In this document: piece after piece, positions 33,781-42,041 of the stretch | Layout of the letters: each line of letters begins with the position of its first letter | How positions within the stretch are numbered: position 1 is the stretch's first letter | Assembly: GCA_017307505.1 (NCBI GenBank) | Contig: JAFKEE010000018.1 | Location: 1-64,000 of the forward strand | Origin: Acidobacteriota bacterium | Lineage (GTDB): Bacteria; Acidobacteriota; Terriglobia; Bryobacterales; Bryobacteraceae | Length of the DNA: 64,000 bases | Reading direction: 5' to 3' | Made by a program: the position numbers and the translations under genes | Notes under the pieces: model-generated | Database searches by the model: none | The model's input: only the letters and a program-made list of their open reading frames with translations | Told to the model about the DNA's origin: nothing

Positions 33781-35220
33781 ATGACGAACTTCTTAAACGT
33801 GCTGCTAGACCTGAGCGTCGTGGCGTTATTTCTCGGCGGCGTCGCGCAGTTCCGGAACTTGCGCCGCGCACGTTTTGGCAACCTGACGGCGGCCTTCGCA
33901 CTGATCTGCTCCGTCCTCCTGGTGCTGTATCGTCATGGGGTCCTCGACCCCGCATATGTCGCGATCGCATTGCTTGCCGGATGCTCGCTGGGCTGGTGGA
34001 TCGCCGCCCGGGTAAACATGGTCCAGATTCCCGCGATGGTTGCTTTTCAGCACGGCGCCGGCGGTATTGCCGCCTTTTTAGTCGCTTACCGCGAACTGAC
34101 GCGCACGGACGGCTCCTTGACGGCATTGGGCGCCTGGTCGGGCCATCTCGGCCTGATTATCGGAGCGGCCACGTTCAGCGGAAGCATGATCGCGAGCGGA
34201 AAGCTCGCCAATCGCATCAGGCAAACGCCTGTAGTGCTGACGGCGCATAACGTGATTCTGGTGGCCCTCCTCGGCTTGATTGGAGTCCTGTGTTTGCTGG
34301 CCGCCTTCGCCCCGGGTAGTGCGCCCGAAACGATATTGGTATTTCTGATGCTTGTCTCGATCTTGTTGGGCGGCATCTTTGCCGTTCGCATCGGAGGAGC
34401 CGACATGCCGGTGCTCATCTCTTTCCTCAACGCGACAGCTGGTCTGGCCGCCGCGTTCTGTGGGGTGAGCATCGGCAACCGGCTTCTCGCCGCATGCGGA
34501 GCGACCGTGGCGGCGTCCGGCTCGATCCTGACCCACCAGATGTGCTTGGCGATGAACCGGCCCCTGGCGCGGGTCTTTTTTCCGCGCTCCACGAAGCATC
34601 CGGAGCGGAACGCGACGGAAGACACGCCGTCCCTGCCGGCTGCGGCGCACGACAGTCAACTCTCGGCGGCTGTGCGTGCAGCCAAGCAAGCCGCGACGAT
34701 CATGATCATTCCTGGGTACGGAATGGCTCAGGCACAAGCGCAGTTTGAGACCGTGTGGTTGGCGAACCGGTTGCGCGAAGTGGGCAAGCAGGTGAGGTTT
34801 GCGATTCATCCAATCGCCGGCAGGATGCCGGGTCACATGCATGTATTACTGGCCGAAGCCGAGGCCGATCCGGACATGCTCGTCGATATCCGCGATGCAA
34901 ATCCCGAATTTCAGAGGACGGACGTGGCAGTAATTGTTGGGGCCTGCGACGTTGTGAATCCGGCCGCCATTGGAGCGCCAGGGACGCCGATTTCTGGAAT
35001 GCCCATCCTTAAGGCCCATGAGGCCCACCATATTATCGTCTGCAACCTGGATGGGCGGCCTGGGTATTCGGGCGTAGAGAACTCGTTGTATGCGGCTCCG
35101 AACGCCATATTGCTGTTCGGCGACGCGCGAGCCACCCTACAACGGCTGATAGGACGCCTGGCCGCCGAGAATGCGGCCCCTATCATGCAGCCGGAATCAA
35201 TGACAATCCATAGGAGGTAA
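33781..35220 (+). CDS. pntB: NAD(P) transhydrogenase subunit beta
   Basis: 479 residues. About nine helices in the first 270 residues include GLIIGAATFSGSMIASGKL. They are followed by domain III, which binds NADP(H): GYGMAQAQAQFETVWLANRL, the GRMPGHMHVLLAEA loop and the C-terminal GDARATLQRLI. All expected motifs are present. It follows pntAB after 42 bases and is followed by small conserved genes. Confidence 0.95.
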   Translation: MTNFLNVLLDLSVVALFLGGVAQFRNLRRARFGNLTAAFALICSVLLVLYRHGVLDPAYVAIALLAGCSLGWWIAARVNMVQIPAMVAFQHGAGGIAAFLVAYRELTRTDGSLTALGAWSGHLGLIIGAATFSGSMIASGKLANRIRQTPVVLTAHNVILVALLGLIGVLCLLAAFAPGSAPETILVFLMLVSILLGGIFAVRIGGADMPVLISFLNATAGLAAAFCGVSIGNRLLAACGATVAASGSILTHQMCLAMNRPLARVFFPRSTKHPERNATEDTPSLPAAAHDSQLSAAVRAAKQAATIMIIPGYGMAQAQAQFETVWLANRLREVGKQVRFAIHPIAGRMPGHMHVLLAEAEADPDMLVDIRDANPEFQRTDVAVIVGACDVVNPAAIGAPGTPISGMPILKAHEAHHIIVCNLDGRPGYSGVENSLYAAPNAILLFGDARATLQRLIGRLAAENAAPIMQPESMTIHRR

Positions 35221-35223
35221 GAC

Positions 35224-35436
35224 GTGAAACAAGCCGTTTGTACCGAACCCCTCGAGCGCGAAGATCCTCGCTACATGTCGCCCGCGCAACTCGCCTGGCT
35301 CGGCGTGTCGAGGTTGAACAGGTACGATGCCGTCCTTCAGTGCGCGATGTGCGGCACGAGTTGGTCGCCGAAGCTCAGAGCGGACGGGACGCTCCCGCAG
35401 GGTTATTGGCAATGCCCGAACAAGTGCAACTGGTAG
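35224..35436 (+). CDS. Small zinc-ribbon-like protein
   Basis: 70 residues starting with GTG after AGGAGG, 3 bases behind pntB. The C-terminal half carries CAMC and CPNKC knuckles about 29 residues apart, a probable zinc-binding ribbon. No name is recognised. Its position suggests co-expression with pnt. Confidence 0.7.
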   Translation: MKQAVCTEPLEREDPRYMSPAQLAWLGVSRLNRYDAVLQCAMCGTSWSPKLRADGTLPQGYWQCPNKCNW

Positions 35437-35499
35437 TGGGCCCGCACGGCTTTGCAATGCCTGCCTTGCCTCGGCAGGCGCGTAAGGAGGCATTCATTG

Positions 35500-35793
35500 A
35501 TGAACATCGAGAAACATGTCAAGACCCCCGCCGAACAACTCGCGGAGGCTGAAAGCAGTTTGGTGCCAACGAGCGCCCGTGGCACGCATCTCGTTGATCG
35601 TTACATCAAGGGTCGGAGGGTGGACCAGCACAATGGCCGGAGCGGCGCCGGACCGGAAGTTCCGCCATTTGTCCTTCGGCTTGATCAACTCCCGGCGACG
35701 CCTGGTTCGCTGGAGCGGATCCGCAGCCGGGTGGAGGACATTAATCGGCAACTTCGGCGGTCGAAGGTGCCGTTTCGGTTGCGAATGGTGTGA
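35500..35793 (+). CDS. Hypothetical basic protein (97 aa)
   Basis: A strong AAGGAGG ribosome binding site precedes the ATG at 35500. The product is soluble, basic, partly disordered, with a C-terminal helix (LERIRSRVEDINRQLRRS). No domain is recognised. It lies in the plus-strand stress series between the zinc-ribbon gene and the second Rnk-like gene. Confidence 0.6.
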   Translation: MNIEKHVKTPAEQLAEAESSLVPTSARGTHLVDRYIKGRRVDQHNGRSGAGPEVPPFVLRLDQLPATPGSLERIRSRVEDINRQLRRSKVPFRLRMV

Positions 35794-35867
35794 GAACTGT
35801 ACCTCCAGCGTCAGGTTTGGCCCGGCCCCTGGCATCATCCGAGTTGCGACGACGGAAGGGATCTCCT

Positions 35868-36311
35868 ATGAAGAAGAGGCGCGGCAAACTACCAGTCCGT
35901 CAAGTGAGCGAGATTGCCGTGACGGAGGCCGATGCAGAGCGCTTGACGCGCCTGCTACAAGCTCAATGCGCGTGTTCCTTCATGCCCAGAAGTTTCCCCG
36001 CGCTCCAGAAGAAACTCGACGACGCGGAGTGGCTCGACTCGCGGTTGATTCCGCCGGATGTAGTGACGATGAATTCCAGGGTTCGCCTAAAGAACCTGGA
36101 GTCCGGAGAAGAGATGATCCAGACGCTGGTGTTCCCACACGGGGCGAATCCGGCTCAAGGGCGTGTCTCGATCTTGACTTCCCTCGAGACCGCGATGCTA
36201 GGCCGGCGAGTTGGGGATTTCATGGAATTCGGGGTGTCAGACGGAGCGAAGCGGTTCCACGTTGAAAGTGTGCTCTTTCAGCCGGAAGCGGCGAACGAAG
36301 ATGATTGGTGA
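35868..36311 (+). CDS. Rnk/GreA-C-domain transcription-associated protein (copy 2)
   Basis: 147 residues. The C-terminal GreA/GreB-like domain shows VVTMNSRVRLKNLESGEE...VSILTSLETAMLGRRVGDFMEF. The N-terminal helical part is longer and more basic than in copy 1 (25729-26139). GGAAGGGA precedes the ATG at 35868. The two copies flank the stress island and share the motif PPDVVTMNS/PRDVVTMNS, indicating duplication. They are likely to bind RNA polymerase. Confidence 0.85.
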   Translation: MKKRRGKLPVRQVSEIAVTEADAERLTRLLQAQCACSFMPRSFPALQKKLDDAEWLDSRLIPPDVVTMNSRVRLKNLESGEEMIQTLVFPHGANPAQGRVSILTSLETAMLGRRVGDFMEFGVSDGAKRFHVESVLFQPEAANEDDW

Positions 36312-36358
36312 ACGCCGTACGAAACCGGCAGCCGTGGCCCGTCGCTGTGACCGATGAA

Positions 36359-36562
36359 TCAAGGCGTCACTAATCGATCCAGTAGCCACAGTAGCCCGAG
36401 AACCGCGGTCGCGATCAGAAAGAGCTTAAGCCCGAAAATCACGTTCTCGCGAAGAGACAGCTGCCGCGGTGCGAAGTCGGAAGCCGGGTTTTCGCGAGGG
36501 GCGTCCTGTTGCTGGCTCTTTGCGTTTTGGCCCGTGGGAACTTCGATCCTGTTGAGTGGCAT
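36359..36562 (-). CDS. Small C-tail-anchored membrane protein
   Basis: 67 residues: a polar, Gln-rich N-terminus followed by one helix (NVIFGLKLFLIATAVLGLLWLL). No clear ribosome binding site is present, but a sigma-54-type element sits about 20 bases upstream, so the mRNA might be nearly leaderless. Architecture mirrors the 79-residue protein at 26886. Function unknown. Confidence 0.6.
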   Translation of the reverse strand: MPLNRIEVPTGQNAKSQQQDAPRENPASDFAPRQLSLRENVIFGLKLFLIATAVLGLLWLLDRLVTP

Positions 36563-36579
36563 GGTGCTACCGAGCAGAT

Positions 36580-36596
36580 AGCAATCGCCAGTCCAA
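36580..36596 (-). promoter_or_regulatory. Sigma-54-type promoter of the small membrane protein
   Basis: On the minus strand TTGGACTGGCGATTGCT has GG (36594-36593), ten bases, then GC (36582-36581) with a consensus TTGC. It precedes the ATG at 36562 by about 20 bases. Confidence 0.55.
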
Positions 36597-36735
36597 ACTA
36601 CCGGTACGCGACATCCATCATTCGGACTGGCATCGGTGGTCGTCGCCCTTTCAAGCTGCTGTGCGAAAACAGGCAGCGCTGATCCTTTTGGGCCGTTCCG
36701 AGCCCTCTGTCAGGATTGACGACCGCAGTTCCCGG

Positions 36736-36752
36736 TGGCCAACCCCTTGCCT
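36736..36752 (+). promoter_or_regulatory. Sigma-54-type promoter before the DksA-like gene
   Basis: TGGCCAACCCCTTGCCT has GG at 36737-36738 and GC at 36749-36750 with ten bases between and a TTGC -12 element. It lies about 80 bases before the ATG at 36831, divergent from the element at 36580-36596. Confidence 0.6.
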
Positions 36753-36830
36753 GTCCGCGACTTCCTGTGCCACGACATGGCAGCCTGCCCGGCCCGGTTT
36801 GGCGATCACCGTGCACTCTCCTGCAGTGTC

Positions 36831-37211
36831 ATGGAAAAACTCAGTTCTGCCGATCTGAAAACCTTCCGGGCCCAGCTCCTTGCGGAGCGTAAGAGCATCC
36901 TCGGAACATGCTCATCGAGACTGGACGTGTTGGAGCTGCTGGATAGCGTCTCCGCGGACGATCAAGCCCGGCTCGTCCATGATCAGGCCGTTGCCCTCCA
37001 CTGCCGCAGTCAAGAGTTGGTGAAGCTCAGAAAGATCGAGGCAGCGCTTGAACGCGTCCAAAGGGGGGAATTCGGAATCTGTCAGGCATGCGAGGAGCCC
37101 ATCCCCCGAAGACGCCTTCTGGCAATCCCGTGGGCGGATCGTTGTGTACCTTGCCAGGAGCGAATGCACGAGAGCACGTGGCGCGACAATGAGGTTGGCT
37201 TGGCAGCGTGA
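36831..37211 (+). CDS. DksA/TraR-family zinc-finger protein
   Basis: 126 residues. An N-terminal coiled-coil (DLKTFRAQLLAERKSILG and LVKLRKIEAALERVQRGEF) is followed by the C4 zinc finger CQACEEPIPRRRLLAIPWADRCVPC. The layout fits DksA-like proteins that act in the RNA polymerase secondary channel. The ATG at 36831 is chosen; upstream codons in frame carry no homology. It overlaps the longest frame of the Hsp20 gene but not its chosen start. Confidence 0.85.
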   Translation: MEKLSSADLKTFRAQLLAERKSILGTCSSRLDVLELLDSVSADDQARLVHDQAVALHCRSQELVKLRKIEAALERVQRGEFGICQACEEPIPRRRLLAIPWADRCVPCQERMHESTWRDNEVGLAA

Positions 37212-37237
37212 GAGAGCTGCGCAGAAAGGAAATCGCG

Positions 37238-37747
37238 ATGGCAAATAAAGTTGCTGTAGCAAAACGCTACACGGAAGTGACTATCGGGAGCCTGCTCGAA
37301 GAAGTTCAGACGGCTGTCGATAGGATTCGTCGGCGAGCATATGAGCTTGCCGCGGAGCGCGGCTTCGCCGCCGGCCACGATCTGGATGACTGGTTGAAGG
37401 CAGAGAACGAGTTGTTCTTCGTACCGGCGTGCGAAATCGAGGAGACGGAAACGGAATACAATCTCAAGGCGTCGGTGCCCGGCTTCAGCCCCGATCAGAT
37501 TGCCGTCTGCGTCGAACCGCAGAGTGTGACCGTTTGGGGCAAGACCGCGATGAGCGGCGAGGTCTTGGGGGAAGCCGGGACAGGATCTGACGTCGGCGGC
37601 AAAGAGATGTTCTGCCAATATCGGCTCCCACAAGAGGTGGAGGCGGAAAGAGCAAAGGCATTCTGCGACGCAGAGGAGCTGATCGTCACCCTCCCAAAGC
37701 GATCCGAGCCATTCGAGGCCGATACTGAGCAGCCAGCGGCGGCCTGA
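37238..37747 (+). CDS. DUF2934-Hsp20 small heat-shock protein
   Basis: 169 residues. A DUF2934-like segment (RAYELAAERGFAAGHDLDDWLKAENEL) precedes an alpha-crystallin domain (ACEIEETETEYNLKASVPGFSPDQIAVCVEPQSVTVWG...YRLPQEVEAERAKAF). This fusion is frequent in Acidobacteriota and related soil lineages. The ATG at 37238 follows AAAGGAAA. Likely an ATP-independent chaperone induced with the other stress genes. Confidence 0.88.
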   Translation: MANKVAVAKRYTEVTIGSLLEEVQTAVDRIRRRAYELAAERGFAAGHDLDDWLKAENELFFVPACEIEETETEYNLKASVPGFSPDQIAVCVEPQSVTVWGKTAMSGEVLGEAGTGSDVGGKEMFCQYRLPQEVEAERAKAFCDAEELIVTLPKRSEPFEADTEQPAAA

Positions 37748-37828
37748 AACGCGGTGACCGAAATGAGGCCGGTTCGGCACGCCGCTTGAGGCACGAGAGT
37801 TCCGTTTCAACAAAGAGGGTGATACGCG

Positions 37829-38035
37829 ATGCTGTTGTTCGGGCAAGCCATTATCAGTACGCTGCTCTCGTTAGCCCGAAAATGCCCGGCGTGCGGCAGG
37901 CGCCAGGTAGTCCCGTCCAGTCGCAAACGTCAAAGCGTTCCGTGCCGTAACTGCGGAGCGCAGATTCCGCCGAAAGACCATGAAATTAGCGCGCCGATTC
38001 ACGCGTACGTTATCCGGCTTGGGCCGGACCGGTAG
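37829..38035 (+). CDS. Small zinc-ribbon protein
   Basis: 68 residues with a hydrophobic N-terminus (FGQAIISTLLSLA) and a four-Cys ribbon CPACG...CRNCG. GAGGGTGAT lies before the ATG. No specific family is recognised. Confidence 0.6.
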   Translation: MLLFGQAIISTLLSLARKCPACGRRQVVPSSRKRQSVPCRNCGAQIPPKDHEISAPIHAYVIRLGPDR

Positions 38036-38163
38036 ACCTCTCGATGGGATGGCCGCATCTGGCCACGAACTCCGCAGGTTCTTTCACTGTGGGCGCCCTT
38101 TCTTGTTGATAGACTTGATTTGCGGGCCGGGGCGATGGACCGCCGAGGTCGAGGAGGCACCTC

Positions 38164-38793
38164 ATGAGACCACGTAGAATCTTCAAACTGAACCTTGCCT
38201 TAGTCACGTTTTGCGCGCTTGCATTACTGTTCCCGCGCGGGCTGCTGGCGCATTGCGACGGGATGGATGGCCCGGTGGTCAAGGCTGCCCAAAAGGCCCT
38301 GGCGACGGGAAATGTGAACCTGATTTTGATATGGGTCCAGAAGAAGGACGAGCCAGAGATCAGAAAAGCGTTCGAGAAGACGCTGGCCGTGCGGAAGTTG
38401 AGTTCCGGAGCGAAAGAGCTGGCGGACTTGTACTTCCTTGAGACCCTAGTCCGTGTTCACAGGGCCGGAGAAGGAGCACCGTATACCGGCCTGAAGCCCG
38501 CGGGGCGGGACCTTGGCCCGGCGATTCCGGCCGGCGACCGTGCCATCGAGACCGGTTCGATTGAACCGGTGTTGAAGCTGTTGACGGATGAAGTTCGGGG
38601 CGGGGCCGCCGCGCACTTCAAGGAACTGATTGCCAAGAAAAACTTCCGAAACGATGACGTCGATGCCGGCCGGGAATACGTGAAGGCCTACGTCGAGTTC
38701 ATCCACTACGTGGAGGGGATTCATCAAGCCAGCACGAACCCGGCCCACGGTCATTCCGGCGAGGCTGAAGAGGGCGGGTCGCACAGAGACTAG
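38164..38793 (+). CDS. Exported DUF6448-like protein
   Basis: 209 residues with a signal peptide (LALVTFCALALLFPRGLLA) followed directly by the conserved HCDGMDGPVVKAAQKALATG and GNVNLILIWVQKKDE segments that define this family of unknown function. It is all-helical afterwards and has a His-rich tail (HGHSGEAEEGGSHRD) that could bind metal. It is the last plus-strand gene of the stress island, converging on the NuoG-like gene with 2 bases between stops. Confidence 0.7.
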   Translation: MRPRRIFKLNLALVTFCALALLFPRGLLAHCDGMDGPVVKAAQKALATGNVNLILIWVQKKDEPEIRKAFEKTLAVRKLSSGAKELADLYFLETLVRVHRAGEGAPYTGLKPAGRDLGPAIPAGDRAIETGSIEPVLKLLTDEVRGGAAAHFKELIAKKNFRNDDVDAGREYVKAYVEFIHYVEGIHQASTNPAHGHSGEAEEGGSHRD

Positions 38794-38795
38794 CG

Positions 38796-40889
38796 TCAAT
38801 CAGCATACAACCTGCCCGGACCTTCCAGCACAGAGGCTAGTGTCTCGGAATACCGGCCCAGTGTCCCCGACGTGAACAGAGTGTCGCGGGCGGATTGAAT
38901 GAGTTCAGGCCGCGACGCCAATCGGATCCTCCCGTTCGGCGATGCCGTCCGCGCCGCCCCACCGACGTCGAGGGCGGAAACCGCCACGTTATACCCGGGG
39001 ACCACCTTGCGAATCTCCTCGAAAACATCTGCCGGAGTCCAGGAGCCCAAGCGCACACCCATCTGCCTGGCAATCAACTCCAAGATCTCCAGATCCTGCT
39101 TCGTGCCCACGGTCCGCAAAGCTGTCTTCAGACGCTGCACCTCGCCGCACACGTTGGTCACGGTGCCGGTCTTTTCGTACGCCGAAGCCGCAGGCAGGAC
39201 CACATCGGCCGCCAGTGCTGTTTCCGTCAGAAACATCTCCTGCACGACGATGAAAGGATCCCTGGAGGCGAGCTTCCGGTGTCGCAAGGAGTTGGCCCCC
39301 ACCACCCACAGCACATCCAGATCGCACGCCTCCAGCATCTCAGGCAGCGCCATTCCCGGCATCAAGCCCGCTTCTGAAACAGGACGGTAGCCCGGCAGAA
39401 GGTCTGGCAGAAGGCCCATGTCCATGGCCCCCCTCGAATTCGAGTAGTCCACCAGACAAACGTACTTCACCGGAATGCCGAGGGAATCACCGAAGGCCAC
39501 CAGCTCTTTCACACGCTCGCCTTTTATTGCGTCGCCGAAAAGGACGACAAGTTCCGTCTCTGCTGTCAATTGGTCGCGGAGACCGTTGAGCCCGCGAAGT
39601 TCTTCGCCCTCGCTGGTGCGGACAGCGCGAACAGCATAGTTGTCCTCGCGCACTGGACCACATGTGACGGCATAAATATGACACCCGTGGTGGCGCCAGT
39701 TTGCGCGGATCTGAAATGAGAGAAACGAATGCTGTTGCGCCAGGTCGTTGCCCACCACAAGGATGGCCTTGGCACTGTAAAGATCCGCCGTGGTTGCGAG
39801 GGCGCTGGGTCTTCCGCTCAGGGCGTCCAGCAGGCTTACGAGGTCACCGGTCCGGTGATGGTCGATATTGTTGGTGCCCAGCACCTCTCGCGCGAATCTC
39901 TGAAGACAGTAATTCTCCTCGTTCGTGGTTCGCGTTGAGCCAACAACCCCAAACTTGCCGTAGCGGGATTTCACATCTTCAAACCTCGTGGCCACTGCCG
40001 CCAGGGCTGTCGACCACGAGACTGGCTCTAGTCGGCCGTCGATGCGCATTAGTGGCGACTGAAGCCGCTCGGGGTGGTGGTTGAAATCGCAGCCGTAGCG
40101 TCCCTTGATGCACAGAAACTTGCCGTTGACACCGGAGGCGTCCCGGTTGTCGCCACGCATGATCCTGCCGTTCCGGACGCCGAGGGTGGTCTTGCAGCCG
40201 TCTGAGCAGTGCGTGCAGATGGTGCCAACCTGATTCATCTCCCAGGGACGCGTCTTGTAACGGTACATTCCGCTGGTAAGCGCTCCGACCGGGCAGATGT
40301 CAATGCACATGCCACATTCGTCGCAGTGTAGGTAGTCAATCTCGTTGGGGATTATCTTCGTTGGGCAGGCGCGGTCGGCGACGCCGAGCGCACGCACGCC
40401 CATTCCTTCATCGCAGATGCGCACACAGCGGTAACACAAAATGCAGCGGGGCCTATCGTAGTAGACAACTGGCGACCACTGAAGCTCGTCGAAGTGCTGC
40501 TTGAACTCGTCGAATCGTCCTTCGCCCACTCCATAGCGAAAAGTGGCATCCTGGAGCTCGCATTCACCGCCCTTGTCGCAGACCGGGCAATCCATGGGGT
40601 GGTTCGTCAAGACGAATTCCAGCATCGCCTTGCGGGCCTGCGCTACTTGCGGCGTGTCGGTCCGTACCACCATGCCCTCAGCCACCGGTAGGGTACATGC
40701 CGTCATGAGCTTAGGAAACTTATCCACCTCTACCAGGCACATCCGGCAGGCGCCTTGGAGCGACAGGCCTTCGTAGTAGCAAAAAGAGGGGATCTCGATG
40801 CCAGCGCTCTTGGCCGCCTCGATTATCAAGGTCCCCGCCGGAACTTCCAGCGGCCTGCCGTCGATCGTGAGTTTCACGTGTGGGGCCAT
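38796..40889 (-). CDS. NADH-quinone oxidoreductase subunit G-like iron-sulfur protein (orphan)
   Basis: 697 residues. An N-terminal [2Fe-2S] ferredoxin domain (Cys in SFCYYEGLSLQGACRMC) is followed by the His-Cys [4Fe-4S] motif HPMDCPVCDKGGECELQD. Two ferredoxin clusters (CILCYRCVRIC, CDECGMCIDICPVGAL) and a molybdopterin-family N-terminal [4Fe-4S] site (CTHCSDGCKTTLGV) come next, and then a molybdopterin-oxidoreductase-like domain. No other nuo genes are nearby. The ATG at 40889 is set by homology. It is the last gene after E1, PPOX and hemerythrin genes, so it might partner with another NADH or formate module. Confidence 0.85.
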   Translation of the reverse strand: MAPHVKLTIDGRPLEVPAGTLIIEAAKSAGIEIPSFCYYEGLSLQGACRMCLVEVDKFPKLMTACTLPVAEGMVVRTDTPQVAQARKAMLEFVLTNHPMDCPVCDKGGECELQDATFRYGVGEGRFDEFKQHFDELQWSPVVYYDRPRCILCYRCVRICDEGMGVRALGVADRACPTKIIPNEIDYLHCDECGMCIDICPVGALTSGMYRYKTRPWEMNQVGTICTHCSDGCKTTLGVRNGRIMRGDNRDASGVNGKFLCIKGRYGCDFNHHPERLQSPLMRIDGRLEPVSWSTALAAVATRFEDVKSRYGKFGVVGSTRTTNEENYCLQRFAREVLGTNNIDHHRTGDLVSLLDALSGRPSALATTADLYSAKAILVVGNDLAQQHSFLSFQIRANWRHHGCHIYAVTCGPVREDNYAVRAVRTSEGEELRGLNGLRDQLTAETELVVLFGDAIKGERVKELVAFGDSLGIPVKYVCLVDYSNSRGAMDMGLLPDLLPGYRPVSEAGLMPGMALPEMLEACDLDVLWVVGANSLRHRKLASRDPFIVVQEMFLTETALAADVVLPAASAYEKTGTVTNVCGEVQRLKTALRTVGTKQDLEILELIARQMGVRLGSWTPADVFEEIRKVVPGYNVAVSALDVGGAARTASPNGRIRLASRPELIQSARDTLFTSGTLGRYSETLASVLEGPGRLYAD

Positions 40890-40920
40890 AATATCCACCC
40901 ATCGGCGTCGACGCCGTGTG

Positions 40921-41487
40921 TCAGGACCGTGAGCCCAGAACCGACGCCAACCGTTCCGCCATCTGTTCGAACCGGTGATGTACGTCGTGCCCGACCGACA
41001 GCTCAACCGCTTGGAATCTCTCGCACAAATCCGTCTGGTCGTCCCGGCTCAGGACCTTGTTGGCCATGGGGAACAGCAGGTAGTCTTCCTTCCAGATGTG
41101 GCCGGGATATAGAGCGACGAGCCCACGCAAGCTGCTGATGACCGCATCTCTCTTGGAATCATCACCACCTGCGAATTGGTTTACGGCTTCGGTGAACGCC
41201 GCCACCAGTGCTCTTCCTGCTTTGTGCTCCTGGAGCAATGCCCCCACAGGGCACCCGCGGGAAGGCACACCTTTCTGTTCGAGCGCAGGGAATAAATGAG
41301 TCTCTTCCTTGCCGTGGTGGCATTGGTCGGCGTAGGTTCTCATGAAAGCCGCCACGTCGCGCAATGTGTCGACTTCGACATGGCCTCCCTGGTCCAGCGT
41401 TTCGGCAATCACTGCCATCGCGCCAACAACTTTCTCGATGACACGATGCTCCTCTTCCAGGATCTCTGTCGGCGTCTTTTCGGTCAT
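40921..41487 (-). CDS. Hemerythrin-domain di-iron protein
   Basis: 188 residues with the HHE four-helix pattern: EEHRVIEKVV, HHGKEETHLFPALEQ, LLQEHKAG and HIWKEDYLLFPMANK provide His/Glu ligands for a di-iron site. Such proteins bind or sense oxygen or nitric oxide. It lies 31 bases before the NuoG-like gene in the same operon. It is one of four hemerythrin-type proteins in 13 kb. Confidence 0.9.
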   Translation of the reverse strand: MTEKTPTEILEEEHRVIEKVVGAMAVIAETLDQGGHVEVDTLRDVAAFMRTYADQCHHGKEETHLFPALEQKGVPSRGCPVGALLQEHKAGRALVAAFTEAVNQFAGGDDSKRDAVISSLRGLVALYPGHIWKEDYLLFPMANKVLSRDDQTDLCERFQAVELSVGHDVHHRFEQMAERLASVLGSRS

Positions 41488-41588
41488 TTCGCCTCCTTAC
41501 TGATGATTCACTTCGGTCCAAGGCTCAACCTCTTGCAGCAGCGCATGCCGAAAACGCCCAACCCGGCGAACTGTCTGAGTCCATCACC

Positions 41589-41975
41589 TCAGAGCTGAAG
41601 CCTCGTCTTTTGCACGTGAACTACCAGAGCCGCACGCGCCCACGGGAATTTCGCTCTGACGGCGTCAAAACGCGGTCCCGATGTCTGAAGCTCGGCGTCG
41701 CCCGCAATGCAGCAACCTCGCCCCGGCTTCCCCTGAGAGCCTAGCACCTGACGCGTGCCACAGAGCAACTCGACACGATTGTCACGCGTCAGATTCGCCT
41801 CCGTTCTGTGCATGCCGCCCACGGGAATTGTGAGCGTCTCATCCTCGACGCCCACCGCACGGACGTAGTCGCCCCAGGTGGCTACAATATGGGGGCCTTC
41901 CGGTCCGGTCGTGGCGATTGCAATCCACTCCGTCTTGTCGATTACTTCCCGGCACACCCCTTCGATCTTCGCCAC
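41589..41975 (-). CDS. Pyridoxamine-5'-phosphate-oxidase-like flavin protein
   Basis: 128 residues with a split-barrel FMN-binding fold: TEWIAIATTGPEGPHIVATWGDYV, strands around ETLTIPVGGMHRTEANL and GRGCCIAGDAEL. Length and pattern fit single-domain PPOX proteins of unspecified substrate. It sits between E1 and hemerythrin genes. Confidence 0.75.
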   Translation of the reverse strand: MAKIEGVCREVIDKTEWIAIATTGPEGPHIVATWGDYVRAVGVEDETLTIPVGGMHRTEANLTRDNRVELLCGTRQVLGSQGKPGRGCCIAGDAELQTSGPRFDAVRAKFPWARAALVVHVQKTRLQL

Positions 41976-42041
41976 GGTTCAATCAACCTCCTTTTTAACT
42001 CGAAAATGAGCTCTCCCCTGCTCGGGGAATTGCCGGCGGCC

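Noticed and set aside
35431-35446. GG-N10-GC at the end of the small zinc-ribbon gene
   Set aside because: The -12 part is CCGC, not TTGC, and it lies inside coding sequence.
35459-35481. Hairpin GCCTGCC/GGCAGGC as a terminator
   Set aside because: No T-run follows and the next gene's ribosome site is directly downstream; it may be an RNA structure but does not look like an intrinsic terminator.
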